A model generated the notes under the pieces. The model worked only from the letters and a program-made list of their open reading frames with translations, made no database searches and had not been told where the DNA came from. From Pseudomonadota bacterium (lineage in GTDB: Bacteria; Pseudomonadota; Gammaproteobacteria; Xanthomonadales; Xanthomonadaceae), in NCBI GenBank assembly GCA_023394655.1, contig JAEXAG010000133.1, positions 1-7,697 on the forward strand: a stretch of DNA of 7,697 nt, given 5' to 3'. Of the stretch, positions 1 to 7,697 are shown in pieces (positions within the stretch are counted from its first letter, which is position 1; each line of letters opens with the position of its first letter). Both the position numbers and the translations under genes were made by a program.

Positions 1-2
1 CC

Positions 3-1610
3 ATGCCCGCGCTCGAATCGCAGCTTGATCCCCGCTCATCCGATTTCGCCGATACCGCCGCCTACCATCGCGCGCTGACCGCGGAGCTGCACCAGCGCCT
101 GCGCCGCGCCGCCGAAGGCGGTGGCGATGCCGCCCGGAGCCGACACGTCGCCCGCGGCAAGCTGCTGGCGCGCGATCGCATCGATGCCCTGCTCGATCCC
201 GGATCTCCCTTCCTCGAATTGAACGCACTGGCCGCCGAAGGCATGTACGACGATGCGGCACCGGCCGCCGGCGTGGTGACCGGCATCGGCCGGGTGATGG
301 GCAGCGAATGCGTGATCGTGGCCAACGACGCCACCGTCAAGGGCGGCACCTATTTCCCGATGACGGTGAAGAAGCACCTGCGCGCGCAGGAAGTGGCGCG
401 CGAGAACCATCTGCCCTGCATCTACCTGGTGGATTCCGGCGGTGCCTTCCTGCCGCTGCAGGACGAGGTGTTCCCCGACAAGGAACACTTCGGCCGCATC
501 TTCTACAACCAGGCGCGGATGAGCGCGGAGAACATCCCGCAGATCGCCGTGGTGATGGGCAGCTGCACCGCCGGCGGTGCCTACGTGCCGGCGATGTGCG
601 ACGAATCGATCATCGTCAAGGCACAAGGCACCATCTTCCTCGGCGGTCCGCCGCTGGTGAAGGCGGCGACCGGCGAAGTGGTCGATGCCGAGGCGCTCGG
701 CGGTGCCGACGTGCATACCAGCGTCAGCGGCGTCGCCGACCATTTCGCCGAGGACGACCACCACGCGCTGTCGATCGCCCGCGGCATCGTGGCCTCGCTC
801 AACCGCCGTCGCGAAACCCGCGTCGCGCTGCGTGACAGCCGTGAGCCGCTGTATCCGGCCGAAGAGCTGTACGGCATCGTGCCGCAGGACACCCGCAAGC
901 CCTTCGACATCCGCGAGGTGATCGCGCGCATCGTCGATGGCAGCGAGTTCCAGGAATTCAAGGCGCGCTACGGCAAGACGCTGGTGACCGGCTTCGCGCA
1001 CATCCACGGCATGCCGGTGGGCATCGTCGCCAACAACGGCATCCTGTTCTCCGAGTCCGCCCTCAAGGGCGCGCACTTCATCGAGCTGTGCAACCAGCGC
1101 GGCATCCCGCTGGTGTTCCTGCAGAACATCACCGGCTTCATGGTCGGCCGCAAGTACGAAAACGCCGGCATCGCCAAGGACGGGGCCAAGATGGTGACCG
1201 CCGTGGCGTGTTCATCGGTGCCCAAGTTCACCGTGGTGATCGGCGGCTCGTTCGGCGCCGGCAACTACGCGATGTGCGGCCGCGCCTATGGCGGGCGCTT
1301 CCTGTGGATGTGGCCGAACGCGCGCATCAGCGTGATGGGCGGCGAACAGGCCGCGAGCGTGCTGGCCACCGTGCGCCGGGATGGCATCGAGGCCAAGGGC
1401 GGCGAATGGAGCGCCGGGGACGAGGAAGTATTCAAGGCGCCGATCCGCCAACAGTACGAGGACCAGGGCAACCCGTATTACGCCACCGCGCGGCTTTGGG
1501 ACGACGGCATCATCGATCCGGCGGACACCCGCCGCGTGCTGGGCCTCGCGCTCGCCGCTTCGCTCAATGCGCCGATCGAACCGGTGAAGTTCGGCGTGTT
1601 CCGCATGTAG
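3..1610 (+). CDS. liuB: 3-methylcrotonyl-CoA carboxylase, carboxyltransferase (beta) subunit
   Basis: This 535-residue protein transfers the carboxyl group from carboxybiotin to 3-methylcrotonyl-CoA, giving 3-methylglutaconyl-CoA in cytoplasmic leucine/isovalerate breakdown. The N-terminal carboxyltransferase half has the family stretches AAEGMYDDAAPAAGVV and VANDATVKGGTYFPMTVKKH. Its oxyanion-type loop GSCTAGGAYVPAM lies at about residues 186-198. The C-terminal half carries GGSFGAGNYAM (414-424) and GGEQAASVL (446-454), the second loop that binds biotin and acyl-CoA. The length matches bacterial MCC beta subunits. liuC and liuD lie about 3.5 kb downstream on the same strand, which favours MCC over propionyl- or geranyl-CoA carboxylase beta, the nearest alternatives. 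The ATG is two bases from the window edge, so its ribosome-binding site and any upstream liuR/liuA genes are not visible. The frame is intact. Confidence 0.93.
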   Translation: MPALESQLDPRSSDFADTAAYHRALTAELHQRLRRAAEGGGDAARSRHVARGKLLARDRIDALLDPGSPFLELNALAAEGMYDDAAPAAGVVTGIGRVMGSECVIVANDATVKGGTYFPMTVKKHLRAQEVARENHLPCIYLVDSGGAFLPLQDEVFPDKEHFGRIFYNQARMSAENIPQIAVVMGSCTAGGAYVPAMCDESIIVKAQGTIFLGGPPLVKAATGEVVDAEALGGADVHTSVSGVADHFAEDDHHALSIARGIVASLNRRRETRVALRDSREPLYPAEELYGIVPQDTRKPFDIREVIARIVDGSEFQEFKARYGKTLVTGFAHIHGMPVGIVANNGILFSESALKGAHFIELCNQRGIPLVFLQNITGFMVGRKYENAGIAKDGAKMVTAVACSSVPKFTVVIGGSFGAGNYAMCGRAYGGRFLWMWPNARISVMGGEQAASVLATVRRDGIEAKGGEWSAGDEEVFKAPIRQQYEDQGNPYYATARLWDDGIIDPADTRRVLGLALAASLNAPIEPVKFGVFRM

Positions 1611-1653
1611 GCTTTCGTGCGTGGCCTCGCGGTGACCCTGGTCCATTCAGCCA

Positions 1654-1670
1654 AGGCCGCGATGCGGCCT
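1654..1670 (+). terminator. Weak hairpin downstream of liuB
   Basis: AGGCCGC-GAT-GCGGCCT is a perfect 7-bp inverted repeat with a 3-base loop, 44 bases after the liuB stop. No T-run follows (the next bases are GCCACCACC), so it does not look like a classical intrinsic terminator. It may stabilise the liuB 3' end or attenuate transcription into the bactofilin gene. It could also be a chance palindrome in GC-rich DNA. Confidence 0.3.
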
Positions 1671-1693
1671 GCCACCACCACGTTTCCCCCGCG

Positions 1694-1702
1694 TGCTAAT
1701 TT
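1694..1702 (+). promoter_or_regulatory. Possible extended -10 element for the bactofilin gene
   Basis: TGC-TAATTT sits 43 bases before the bactofilin ATG. It is one of the few AT-rich spots in the 134-base gap after liuB, and it has a TG dinucleotide in the extended -10 position. I see no good -35 hexamer 16-18 bases upstream, so this is only a candidate. The rest of the gap (1611-1744) holds the hairpin noted separately and nothing else I can identify. Confidence 0.28.
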
Positions 1703-1744
1703 CGGCCTTTCCGCAGCCTTGCTGCCAGCCCGCGAGAACACGTC

Positions 1745-2269
1745 ATGGTGAGTTGGAGAGACCCCGGCAACAGCGCCAAGAAGGAAGCCGCCGATTTCCC
1801 GAGCGATGCAGTGACCACGCCCTTCGGCCAGCCCGCGGCCGTCCCGGCACGCGCCGTGGAGCCGGAACCGGTGCAGCCGGCGAAGCCGCAGGCCAAGGAA
1901 TCGGTGATCGCCGCCGACCTCGCCATCGAGGGCAAGATCGAGGGCGCCGGTCATGTGCGCATCGCCGGCAAGTTCAAGGGCGATGTCGATGTCAAGGGTG
2001 ACCTCACCATCGAGCAGGGCGCCCGGCTCGACGGCAGCGTCCGCGCCGGCAAGGTCACGCTTTCCGGCGAGCTGGCCGGCAACATCGAGTCCGCGCGCCG
2101 CGTGGACCTTCTGGCCTCCAGCACGATGAGCGGCGACATAAAGGCCGAGGACCTGACCATCGCCTCGGGCGCGCGCCTGCGTGGCCACGTCGAGTGCGGC
2201 GCATGGGACGGAAAGGATGGCAAGTCCGCCAAGCCGGCCGCCAGCAAGGAAGACGGCAACGCCGCATGA
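1745..2269 (+). CDS. Bactofilin family cytoskeletal protein
   Basis: Bactofilins are small proteins that self-assemble without nucleotide into filaments at the membrane and scaffold local cell-wall or envelope work. This 174-residue protein has the typical layout. A disordered Pro/Ala-rich N-terminal tail (about 1-52) precedes a central beta-helical domain (about 53-150). There, short rungs with regularly spaced Gly and hydrophobic residues repeat (IEGKIEGAGHVRIAGKFKGD, GDLTIEQGARLDGSV, AEDLTIASGARLRGHV). A Lys/Ala-rich disordered tail follows. The N-terminus MVSWRD could be a short membrane-targeting sequence as reported for some bactofilins; this is inference. The ATG follows a weak GAGA at 1734-1737, and ATGA overlap joins the stop to the next gene. 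No LytM peptidase or MreB-type gene, common bactofilin partners, is nearby. Confidence 0.9.
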   Translation: MVSWRDPGNSAKKEAADFPSDAVTTPFGQPAAVPARAVEPEPVQPAKPQAKESVIAADLAIEGKIEGAGHVRIAGKFKGDVDVKGDLTIEQGARLDGSVRAGKVTLSGELAGNIESARRVDLLASSTMSGDIKAEDLTIASGARLRGHVECGAWDGKDGKSAKPAASKEDGNAA

Positions 2270-2628
2270 GCGGCCTGCTCGGGCGCGGCGGCAAGCCGGT
2301 GGAGGCAGGCGCCACGCGTGCCTGCCCCCATTGCCGCGCCACCATCCTGCAGAGCGCTTCGGTGTGCCCCGCCTGCAAGGGCCATCTGCGCTTCGATGCC
2401 ACGCCCGATCGCAAGGTGCTGGCATCGCCGCTCCGCATCGAAAGCACCCTGTCCGGCCCCGCGCCGGGCGAGGCGTGGGAATACTCGGTCGTGGCGGTGG
2501 TGAAGAACGAGCGCGGCGAAGAGGTGGCCCGGCATGTCGTAGGGGTCGGCGCGATGCACCCCGGCGACACTCGGACCTTCAGCCTGAGCGTAGACCTGGT
2601 GGCCAGCACGCGGATGCGGGCCCGCTGA
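2266..2628 (+). CDS. Small zinc-ribbon protein, function unknown
   Basis: The product is 120 residues. The ATG at 2266 is chosen because it overlaps the bactofilin stop as ATGA and has AAGGAAGA 12 bases upstream. An in-frame start at 2194 would lie deep inside the bactofilin gene. The N-terminal part has a four-cysteine zinc ribbon: CPHC at 20-23 and CPAC at 34-37, separated by ten residues. The remaining ~80 residues have no Cys and look like a small beta-rich domain (alternating hydrophobics in EYSVVAVVKNERGEEVARHV and a PGDTRTFSLSV strand). That pattern recalls Ig-like extracellular or accessory domains, but I cannot name a family. No signal peptide or membrane segment is seen. Translational coupling to bactofilin suggests a linked role, such as a filament-binding adaptor. 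That is inference only. Confidence 0.75.
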   Translation: MSGLLGRGGKPVEAGATRACPHCRATILQSASVCPACKGHLRFDATPDRKVLASPLRIESTLSGPAPGEAWEYSVVAVVKNERGEEVARHVVGVGAMHPGDTRTFSLSVDLVASTRMRAR

Positions 2629-2635
2629 CGCGGGC
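2620..2635 (+). other. Hairpin across the zinc-ribbon gene stop codon
   Basis: GCCCGC-TGAC-GCGGGC is a perfect 6-bp stem with a 4-base loop that contains the TGA stop of the zinc-ribbon gene. It adjoins the convergent-junction hairpin at 2636-2660 and may act with it as a 3'-end structure. There is no T-run. Confidence 0.35.
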
Positions 2636-2660
2636 GCGGCGGCGGTTCAACCGCAGCCGC
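2636..2660. terminator. Bidirectional hairpin between convergent genes
   Basis: GCGGC-G-GCGGT-TCA-ACCGC-A-GCCGC forms two 5-bp stems separated by a single G/A mismatch, with a 3-base TCA loop. It lies in the short convergent junction between the zinc-ribbon gene (+) and the last feo-operon gene (-), and includes the latter's stop codon at 2647-2649. By symmetry it could fold in either transcript. Neither side has a good T-run, so Rho-independent termination is unproven. GC-rich hairpins without T-runs are common at gene ends in such genomes. Confidence 0.45.
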
Positions 2661-2883
2661 CGCACCCCCCGCATTCACCGGAACGCAGCGCGGAATCCGG
2701 CGCGATGAAGCGGCCGAGCCGCTGCATCCACCCCGGCCGGCCTTCACGCAGCAGCGGGATGGCCAGCGCGATGCGCGTGCGCCGCCAGGACCCGGGAAAC
2801 CGCGTGCGCCACACGAACAGCGCCGCCAGCAGCACCGCCACGCCGATCACCGCGTACTGCAGCGCGAGCGGCATCGCCATCAT
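2647..2883 (-). CDS. FeoB-associated Cys-rich small membrane protein
   Basis: This 78-residue protein has one hydrophobic N-terminal segment (about residues 7-24, YAVIGVAVLLAALFVW) and a basic middle (RRTR) typical of a cytoplasmic side. It ends in CGGCGGCG, with Cys at 71, 74 and 77. A short membrane anchor followed by a Gly/Cys-rich tail, encoded directly after feoB, resembles the FeoB-associated Cys-rich proteins proposed to take the place of FeoC. Membership in that exact family is inferred from architecture and position. The start at 2883 is chosen because its ATG overlaps the feoB TGA as ATGA; further in-frame ATGs at 2880 and 2874 are possible. The cysteines could bind iron or an Fe-S cluster. 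If feoB translation ends early at 4485, coupled translation of this gene may fall. Confidence 0.8.
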   Translation of the reverse strand: MMAMPLALQYAVIGVAVLLAALFVWRTRFPGSWRRTRIALAIPLLREGRPGWMQRLGRFIAPDSALRSGECGGCGGCG

Positions 2884-4739
2884 CCCCACCCGAGCGCCTT
2901 CGCGCCCTGGTAGGTGACGAACGAAGCCGCATACGCCAGCGCGAAAAGATAGACGGTGGCGAAGGCGGTCTGTTTCCAGCTGCCGGTCTCGCGCTTGATG
3001 GTGGCGAGCGTGGACAGGCACTGCGGGGCGTAGATGAACCAGACCAGCAGCGAGAGCGCGGTGGCCAGCGACCAGTCGTTCGCGATCAAGGGCTTGAGCG
3101 CCAGCGCCGAGGCTTCATCGCTGGCGGCGGCCACGGCATAGACGGTGGCCAGCGAGGACACCATCACCTCGCGCGCGGCCATGCCGGGGATCAGCGCGAT
3201 GCAGATCTGCCAGTTGAAACCGAGCGGTGCGAACACGGCGGTCATCGCGTGGCCGATGCGGCCGGCGAAGCTGTAGTCGATGGCCGGCATCGTGGCATCG
3301 GCCGGTGCAGCCGGGAACGACAGCAGGAACCACAGCAGCACCGTCATCGCCAGGATGATGCCGCCCACGCGCTTCAAGAAGATCATCGCGCGCTCCCACA
3401 GGCCGATCAGCAGGTCGCGCCAGTGCGGCAGGCGATAGGACGGCAGTTCCAGCAGCAAGGGGTGTTCGCCCTTCTCGCGCCGCCAACGTTTCATCACCCA
3501 GCTCACGGCGAGCGCGCTGGCGATGCCGGCCATGTAAAGCCCGGACAGCACCAGACCCTGAAGCTCCAGCCCGCCGGCCACCTTGCGCTGCGGGATGAAG
3601 GCGCCGATCAGCAGCGCATACACCGGCAGCCGCGCCGAACAGGTCATCAACGGCGCGACCAGGATGGTGGCCAGGCGGTCGCGCGGATCCTGGATGCTGC
3701 GCGTGGCCATGATCCCCGGCACCGCACAAGCGAAACTGGACAGCAGCGGGATGAAGCTCCGCCCCGAGAGGCCCGCGGCCGCCATGGTGCGGTCGAGCAT
3801 GAAGGCCGCGCGCGGCAGGTAGCCGGATTCCTCCAGCGTCAGGATGAAGAGGAAGAGGATGAGGATCTGCGGCAGGAACACGACCACCCCGCCCAGCCCC
3901 GCGACGATGCCGTCCACCATCAGGCTCTTCAGGGGGCCGTCCGCGATGGTGGCGCCGACCGTCTCGCCCAGCCACGCGGTGCCCGCCTCGATGCCGTCCA
4001 TCAGCGGCGTGGCCCAGGCGTAGACGGCCTGGAACATCAGGAACATCACCACCGCGAGCGTCAGCAGGCCGAAGACCGGATGCAGCAGCCAGCGGTCCAG
4101 CGCGTCGTCGATCTGCGCGGTGCGGCGCGGCATCCGCACGGTGGCCGCAATCAGGCGGCGTGCCTCGGCATGCAGGTCCTGGGTGGCCACGGCTTCGGGC
4201 GCGGCGACCGGCCGATCCCCGGCGAATGCGGCATCGACCTGCGCGACCAGCGCCTTCGCGCCATCGCCGCGCACCGCCACCGTTTCCACGACTGGCACGC
4301 CCAGTTCGCGCGCGAGCATCGCCACATCGATGCCGATCCCGCGCCGGGCCGCCGCATCCATCTGGTTGAGCGCCACGATCATCGGCCGGCCGAGTGATTT
4401 CAGTTCCAGCACGAAGCGCAGGTGCAGGCGCAGGTTGGTGGCATCGACCACGCAGACCAGCAGGTCCGGCGCCGGCTCACCCGGTTAGAAGCCACGGCAG
4501 ACATCGCGCGCGATCGCCTCTTCCAGACTGGCCGGGCTCAAGCTGTAGGCACCCGGCAGGTCCAGCAGCGCGTAGCCGCGACCGGACGCGCCCAGCATCC
4601 GCCCTTCCTTGCGCTCCACGGTCACGCCGGCGTAGTTGGCCACCTTCTGGCGGCTGCCGGTGAGCAGGTTGAACAGCGCGGTCTTGCCGCTGTTGGGGTT
4701 GCCGATCAGGGCGACGCGCGGGAGGACGGCCTCGTTCAT
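2880..4739 (-). pseudogene. feoB: Ferrous iron transporter FeoB, interrupted by an in-frame TAA
   Basis: FeoB is the inner-membrane Fe2+ permease with a cytosolic GTPase domain. The span encodes 619 codons, about the usual size for this short FeoB type. The N-terminal piece (4739-4485, 84 residues) has G1 GNPNSGKT (13-20), switch Thr40 in NYAGVTVERKEG, and G3 DLPG (60-63). Codon 85 (4487-4485) is TAA. The same frame then continues without any indel through VVDATNLR, G4 NQMD (125-128) and a membrane domain with both Cys gate motifs, ACAVPGIM (about 337-344) and MTCSARLP (about 365-372). The stop separates G3 from G4, so neither fragment holds a full GTPase. A GTG at 4451 opens the downstream part but has no visible ribosome-binding site. 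The rest looks undamaged, suggesting a very recent mutation, an assembly error, or readthrough. ATGA overlaps join it to feoA and the small gene downstream. Confidence 0.88.
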
Positions 4740-4990
4740 GCGGCGGCGTCCAAGGCTTCGCGGCGCACCTCGACGCGCGCGGCCTCGCTGCGGCGCAGCG
4801 CAAAGCGCGTGTAGCCCACCTGCACCATGAGCGGCTCGCGGCCGAGCGGCCCGGCGGCGCGCACTTCCACCGGTTCGCCCGGCACGAAACCGAGTTCACC
4901 GAGGCGGCGCGCGATGGCATCGGCCTCGCCCTCGGCATGCACGGCGACGACCACGGCAGGCGAATTCAGCGGAAGATCAACGAGGCGCAC
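4736..4990 (-). CDS. feoA: FeoA, ferrous iron transport accessory protein
   Basis: FeoA is a small cytosolic SH3-like protein that works with FeoB in Fe2+ uptake. This one is 84 residues, the normal size. Visible family traits are RRLGELGFVPGEPVEV (about 28-43), the usual turn into the beta-barrel, and PLMVQVGYTRFALRRSEAARVEV near the end, where the family has a conserved R-x-A-L-R/R-x-E-A pattern. The start is a GTG at 4990: it is preceded by GGAG (5000-4997) with 6-base spacing, and an in-frame TAA at 5023-5021 blocks extension. Its TGA overlaps the feoB ATG as ATGA, implying coupled translation. It is the first gene of the feo operon and sits 11 bases from a Fur-type palindrome. Confidence 0.9.
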   Translation of the reverse strand: MRLVDLPLNSPAVVVAVHAEGEADAIARRLGELGFVPGEPVEVRAAGPLGREPLMVQVGYTRFALRRSEAARVEVRREALDAAA

Positions 4991-5001
4991 GCCCGGCTCC
5001 A

Positions 5002-5020
5002 GATGGGAATCATTCTCATC
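5002..5020 (-). promoter_or_regulatory. Fur box upstream of feoA
   Basis: Read toward feoA, the site is GATGAGAAT-G-ATTCCCATC, a 9-1-9 inverted repeat with a single mismatched pair. Against the classical 7-1-7 Fur consensus TGATAATnATTATCA it matches 11 of 14 fixed positions. It stands out as AT-rich in a GC-rich window. It lies 11 bases before the feoA GTG and overlaps a possible -10 (TAAGAT, 5023-5018), where iron-bound Fur would block RNA polymerase. Fur repression of feo is well established in gammaproteobacteria; binding here is inferred from the sequence. Confidence 0.8.
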
Positions 5021-5023
5021 TTA
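5018..5023 (-). promoter_or_regulatory. Possible feo operon -10 element
   Basis: TAAGAT on the minus strand matches 4 of 6 positions of TATAAT and overlaps the edge of the Fur box. It would place the transcription start about 20 bases before the feoA GTG. No convincing -35 is visible at the right spacing (around 5041-5046), so the call rests on position and local AT content. Confidence 0.3.
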
Positions 5024-5049
5024 CACCGAACCGCTTCCGTTGCGTCGCT

Positions 5050-5055
5050 TATCAT
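5050..5055 (+). promoter_or_regulatory. Possible liuC-liuD -10 element
   Basis: TATCAT matches 5 of 6 positions of the -10 consensus and lies 24 bases upstream of the liuC ATG. The -35 region 16-18 bases upstream (around 5026-5033) is a poor match. The element lies in the same 88-base gap as the feo control region, 30 bases past the Fur box, so the two divergent promoters would be nearly back to back. Confidence 0.35.
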
Positions 5056-5078
5056 GGCGTTTTGCAGGGAACACGTTC

Positions 5079-5863
5079 ATGGATTCGATGCTGGAGGTCC
5101 TGCGCGATGGCGCGGTGGCACGCCTGCGGATGCGGCGGCCCGAGGTCCACAACGCCTTCGACGACCGCCTGATCGCCGGCATGACCGAGGCGCTGCAGGC
5201 ACTCGGTGCGGACGCCGCGGTGCGCGCCGTGGTGCTGGAAGGCGAAGGCGCTTCATTCTCGGCCGGCGCCGACCTCAACTGGATGCGCGGCATGGCCAGG
5301 ATGAGCGAGGCCGAGAACCTCATGGACTCACTCGCCCTCGCCCGCCTGATGCGCACGCTGGACGAACTGCCCAAGCCGACCATCGCACGCGTGCAGGGCG
5401 CGGCGTTCGGCGGTGGCGTCGGGCTGGTGGCCTGCTGCGACATCGCCATCGGCGTGCCCGAGGCCAGGTTCGGCCTGACCGAAGCCAAGCTCGGCCTGCT
5501 GCCGGCGGTCATCTCGCCCTACGTCATCAACGCCATCGGCGTGCGCCAGGCGCGGCGGTACTTCGCCACCGCCGAGATCTTCGACGCCGCCGAGGCGCTC
5601 CGCATCGGCCTGCTGCACCAGGTGGTGGCGGCCGATGCGCTCGACGCCGCGGTCGCACGCCAGATCGACCTGCTGATGAAGGCCGGCCCGGTCGCCGCCG
5701 CCAGTGCCAAGAAGCTGGTGGCCGCCGTCTCGGTGCATGCCGACGGCAGCCGCCACGATGCCGAAAACGCCGCGCTCATCGCCCGCCTGCGCGTCTCCCC
5801 GGAAGGCCAGGAAGGGCTTTCCGCTTTCCTCGACAAACGCAAACCCAGCTGGACGCTCGCCTG

Positions 5864-5864
<1 letters not shown>
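5079..5864 (+). CDS. liuC: Methylglutaconyl-CoA hydratase (crotonase family)
   Basis: LiuC hydrates 3-methylglutaconyl-CoA to HMG-CoA, the step after MCC in leucine breakdown. The 261-residue length is normal for a single-domain crotonase. Oxyanion-hole segments are SAGADLNW (61-68) and AFGGGVGL (109-116). Aligning without gaps to rat enoyl-CoA hydratase, its Glu164 corresponds to Glu135 in GLTEAKLG, while its Glu144 corresponds to Gly115. From memory, GGGVGLVACCDIAIG and AVISPYV are typical of bacterial LiuC, so this is probably a subfamily feature, not damage. The start at 5079 follows AGGGA (5066-5070) with 8-base spacing; an open frame extends back to 4827 but overlaps feoA antisense. The TGA overlaps the liuD ATG by one base (TGATG), so the two are surely co-translated. 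A general enoyl-CoA hydratase is the alternative, made less likely by the neighbours. Confidence 0.88.

Positions 5865-7697
<1,833 letters not shown>

Noticed and set aside
36..1076. 346-codon open frame on the - strand
   Set aside because: It is a shadow of liuB, with low-complexity His/Asp/Ala/Gly composition.
1478..2425. 315-codon open frame on the - strand across liuB, the gap and bactofilin
   Set aside because: It crosses three unrelated + strand features and shows no recognisable domain.
3249..4397. 382-codon open frame on the + strand
   Set aside because: It is antisense to feoB, whose protein has clear motifs throughout. The translation is rich in His, Arg, Gln and Gly, as expected of a shadow frame in GC-rich DNA.
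4485..4487. Selenocysteine, pyrrolysine or frameshift recoding at the feoB stop
   Set aside because: The codon is TAA, not TGA or TAG. The downstream frame is identical to the upstream one, so neither amino-acid recoding nor frameshifting explains it.

Overview
The window is GC-rich chromosomal DNA, probably from a Xanthomonadaceae/Lysobacteraceae gammaproteobacterium (Lysobacter, Luteimonas, Thermomonas or Pseudoxanthomonas type). That placement is an inference from protein character, strong G/C preference at third codon positions, and the pairing of leucine-catabolism genes with a feoA-feoB-small membrane protein operon. No rRNA, tRNA, CRISPR array, insertion sequence or phage gene was seen.

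Layout, left to right: (1) liuB/mccB, the carboxyltransferase (beta) subunit of 3-methylcrotonyl-CoA carboxylase, + strand, complete. (2) A 134-base gap with a weak hairpin and a possible -10 element. (3) A two-gene + strand unit with an ATGA overlap: a bactofilin and a 120-residue zinc-ribbon protein of unknown function. (4) Convergent to it, a - strand ferrous-iron operon, feoA-feoB-small Cys-rich membrane protein, in which both junctions are ATGA overlaps. (5) An 88-base divergent regulatory gap with a 19-base near-perfect Fur-type palindrome close to feoA. (6) liuC (methylglutaconyl-CoA hydratase) and liuD/mccA (biotin carboxylase/biotin carrier subunit), + strand, with stop and start overlapping by one base. 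liuD runs off the right edge after 611 codons, just inside the biotinyl domain.

How the genes work together: LiuB and LiuD form the biotin enzyme that carboxylates 3-methylcrotonyl-CoA to 3-methylglutaconyl-CoA. LiuC then hydrates this to HMG-CoA in leucine degradation. The Feo genes form a ferrous-iron uptake system, probably Fur-repressed. The bactofilin is a cytoskeletal polymer protein, unrelated by function to its neighbours.

The most striking observation is that feoB carries an in-frame TAA at codon 85, between the G3 and G4 motifs of its GTPase domain. The frame is otherwise intact on both sides, so this is a nonsense substitution (or a base-call error), not a frameshift. No clearly new multi-gene system is visible. 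The second most interesting points are the bactofilin/zinc-ribbon pair and the splitting of the liu genes by the bactofilin and feo modules.
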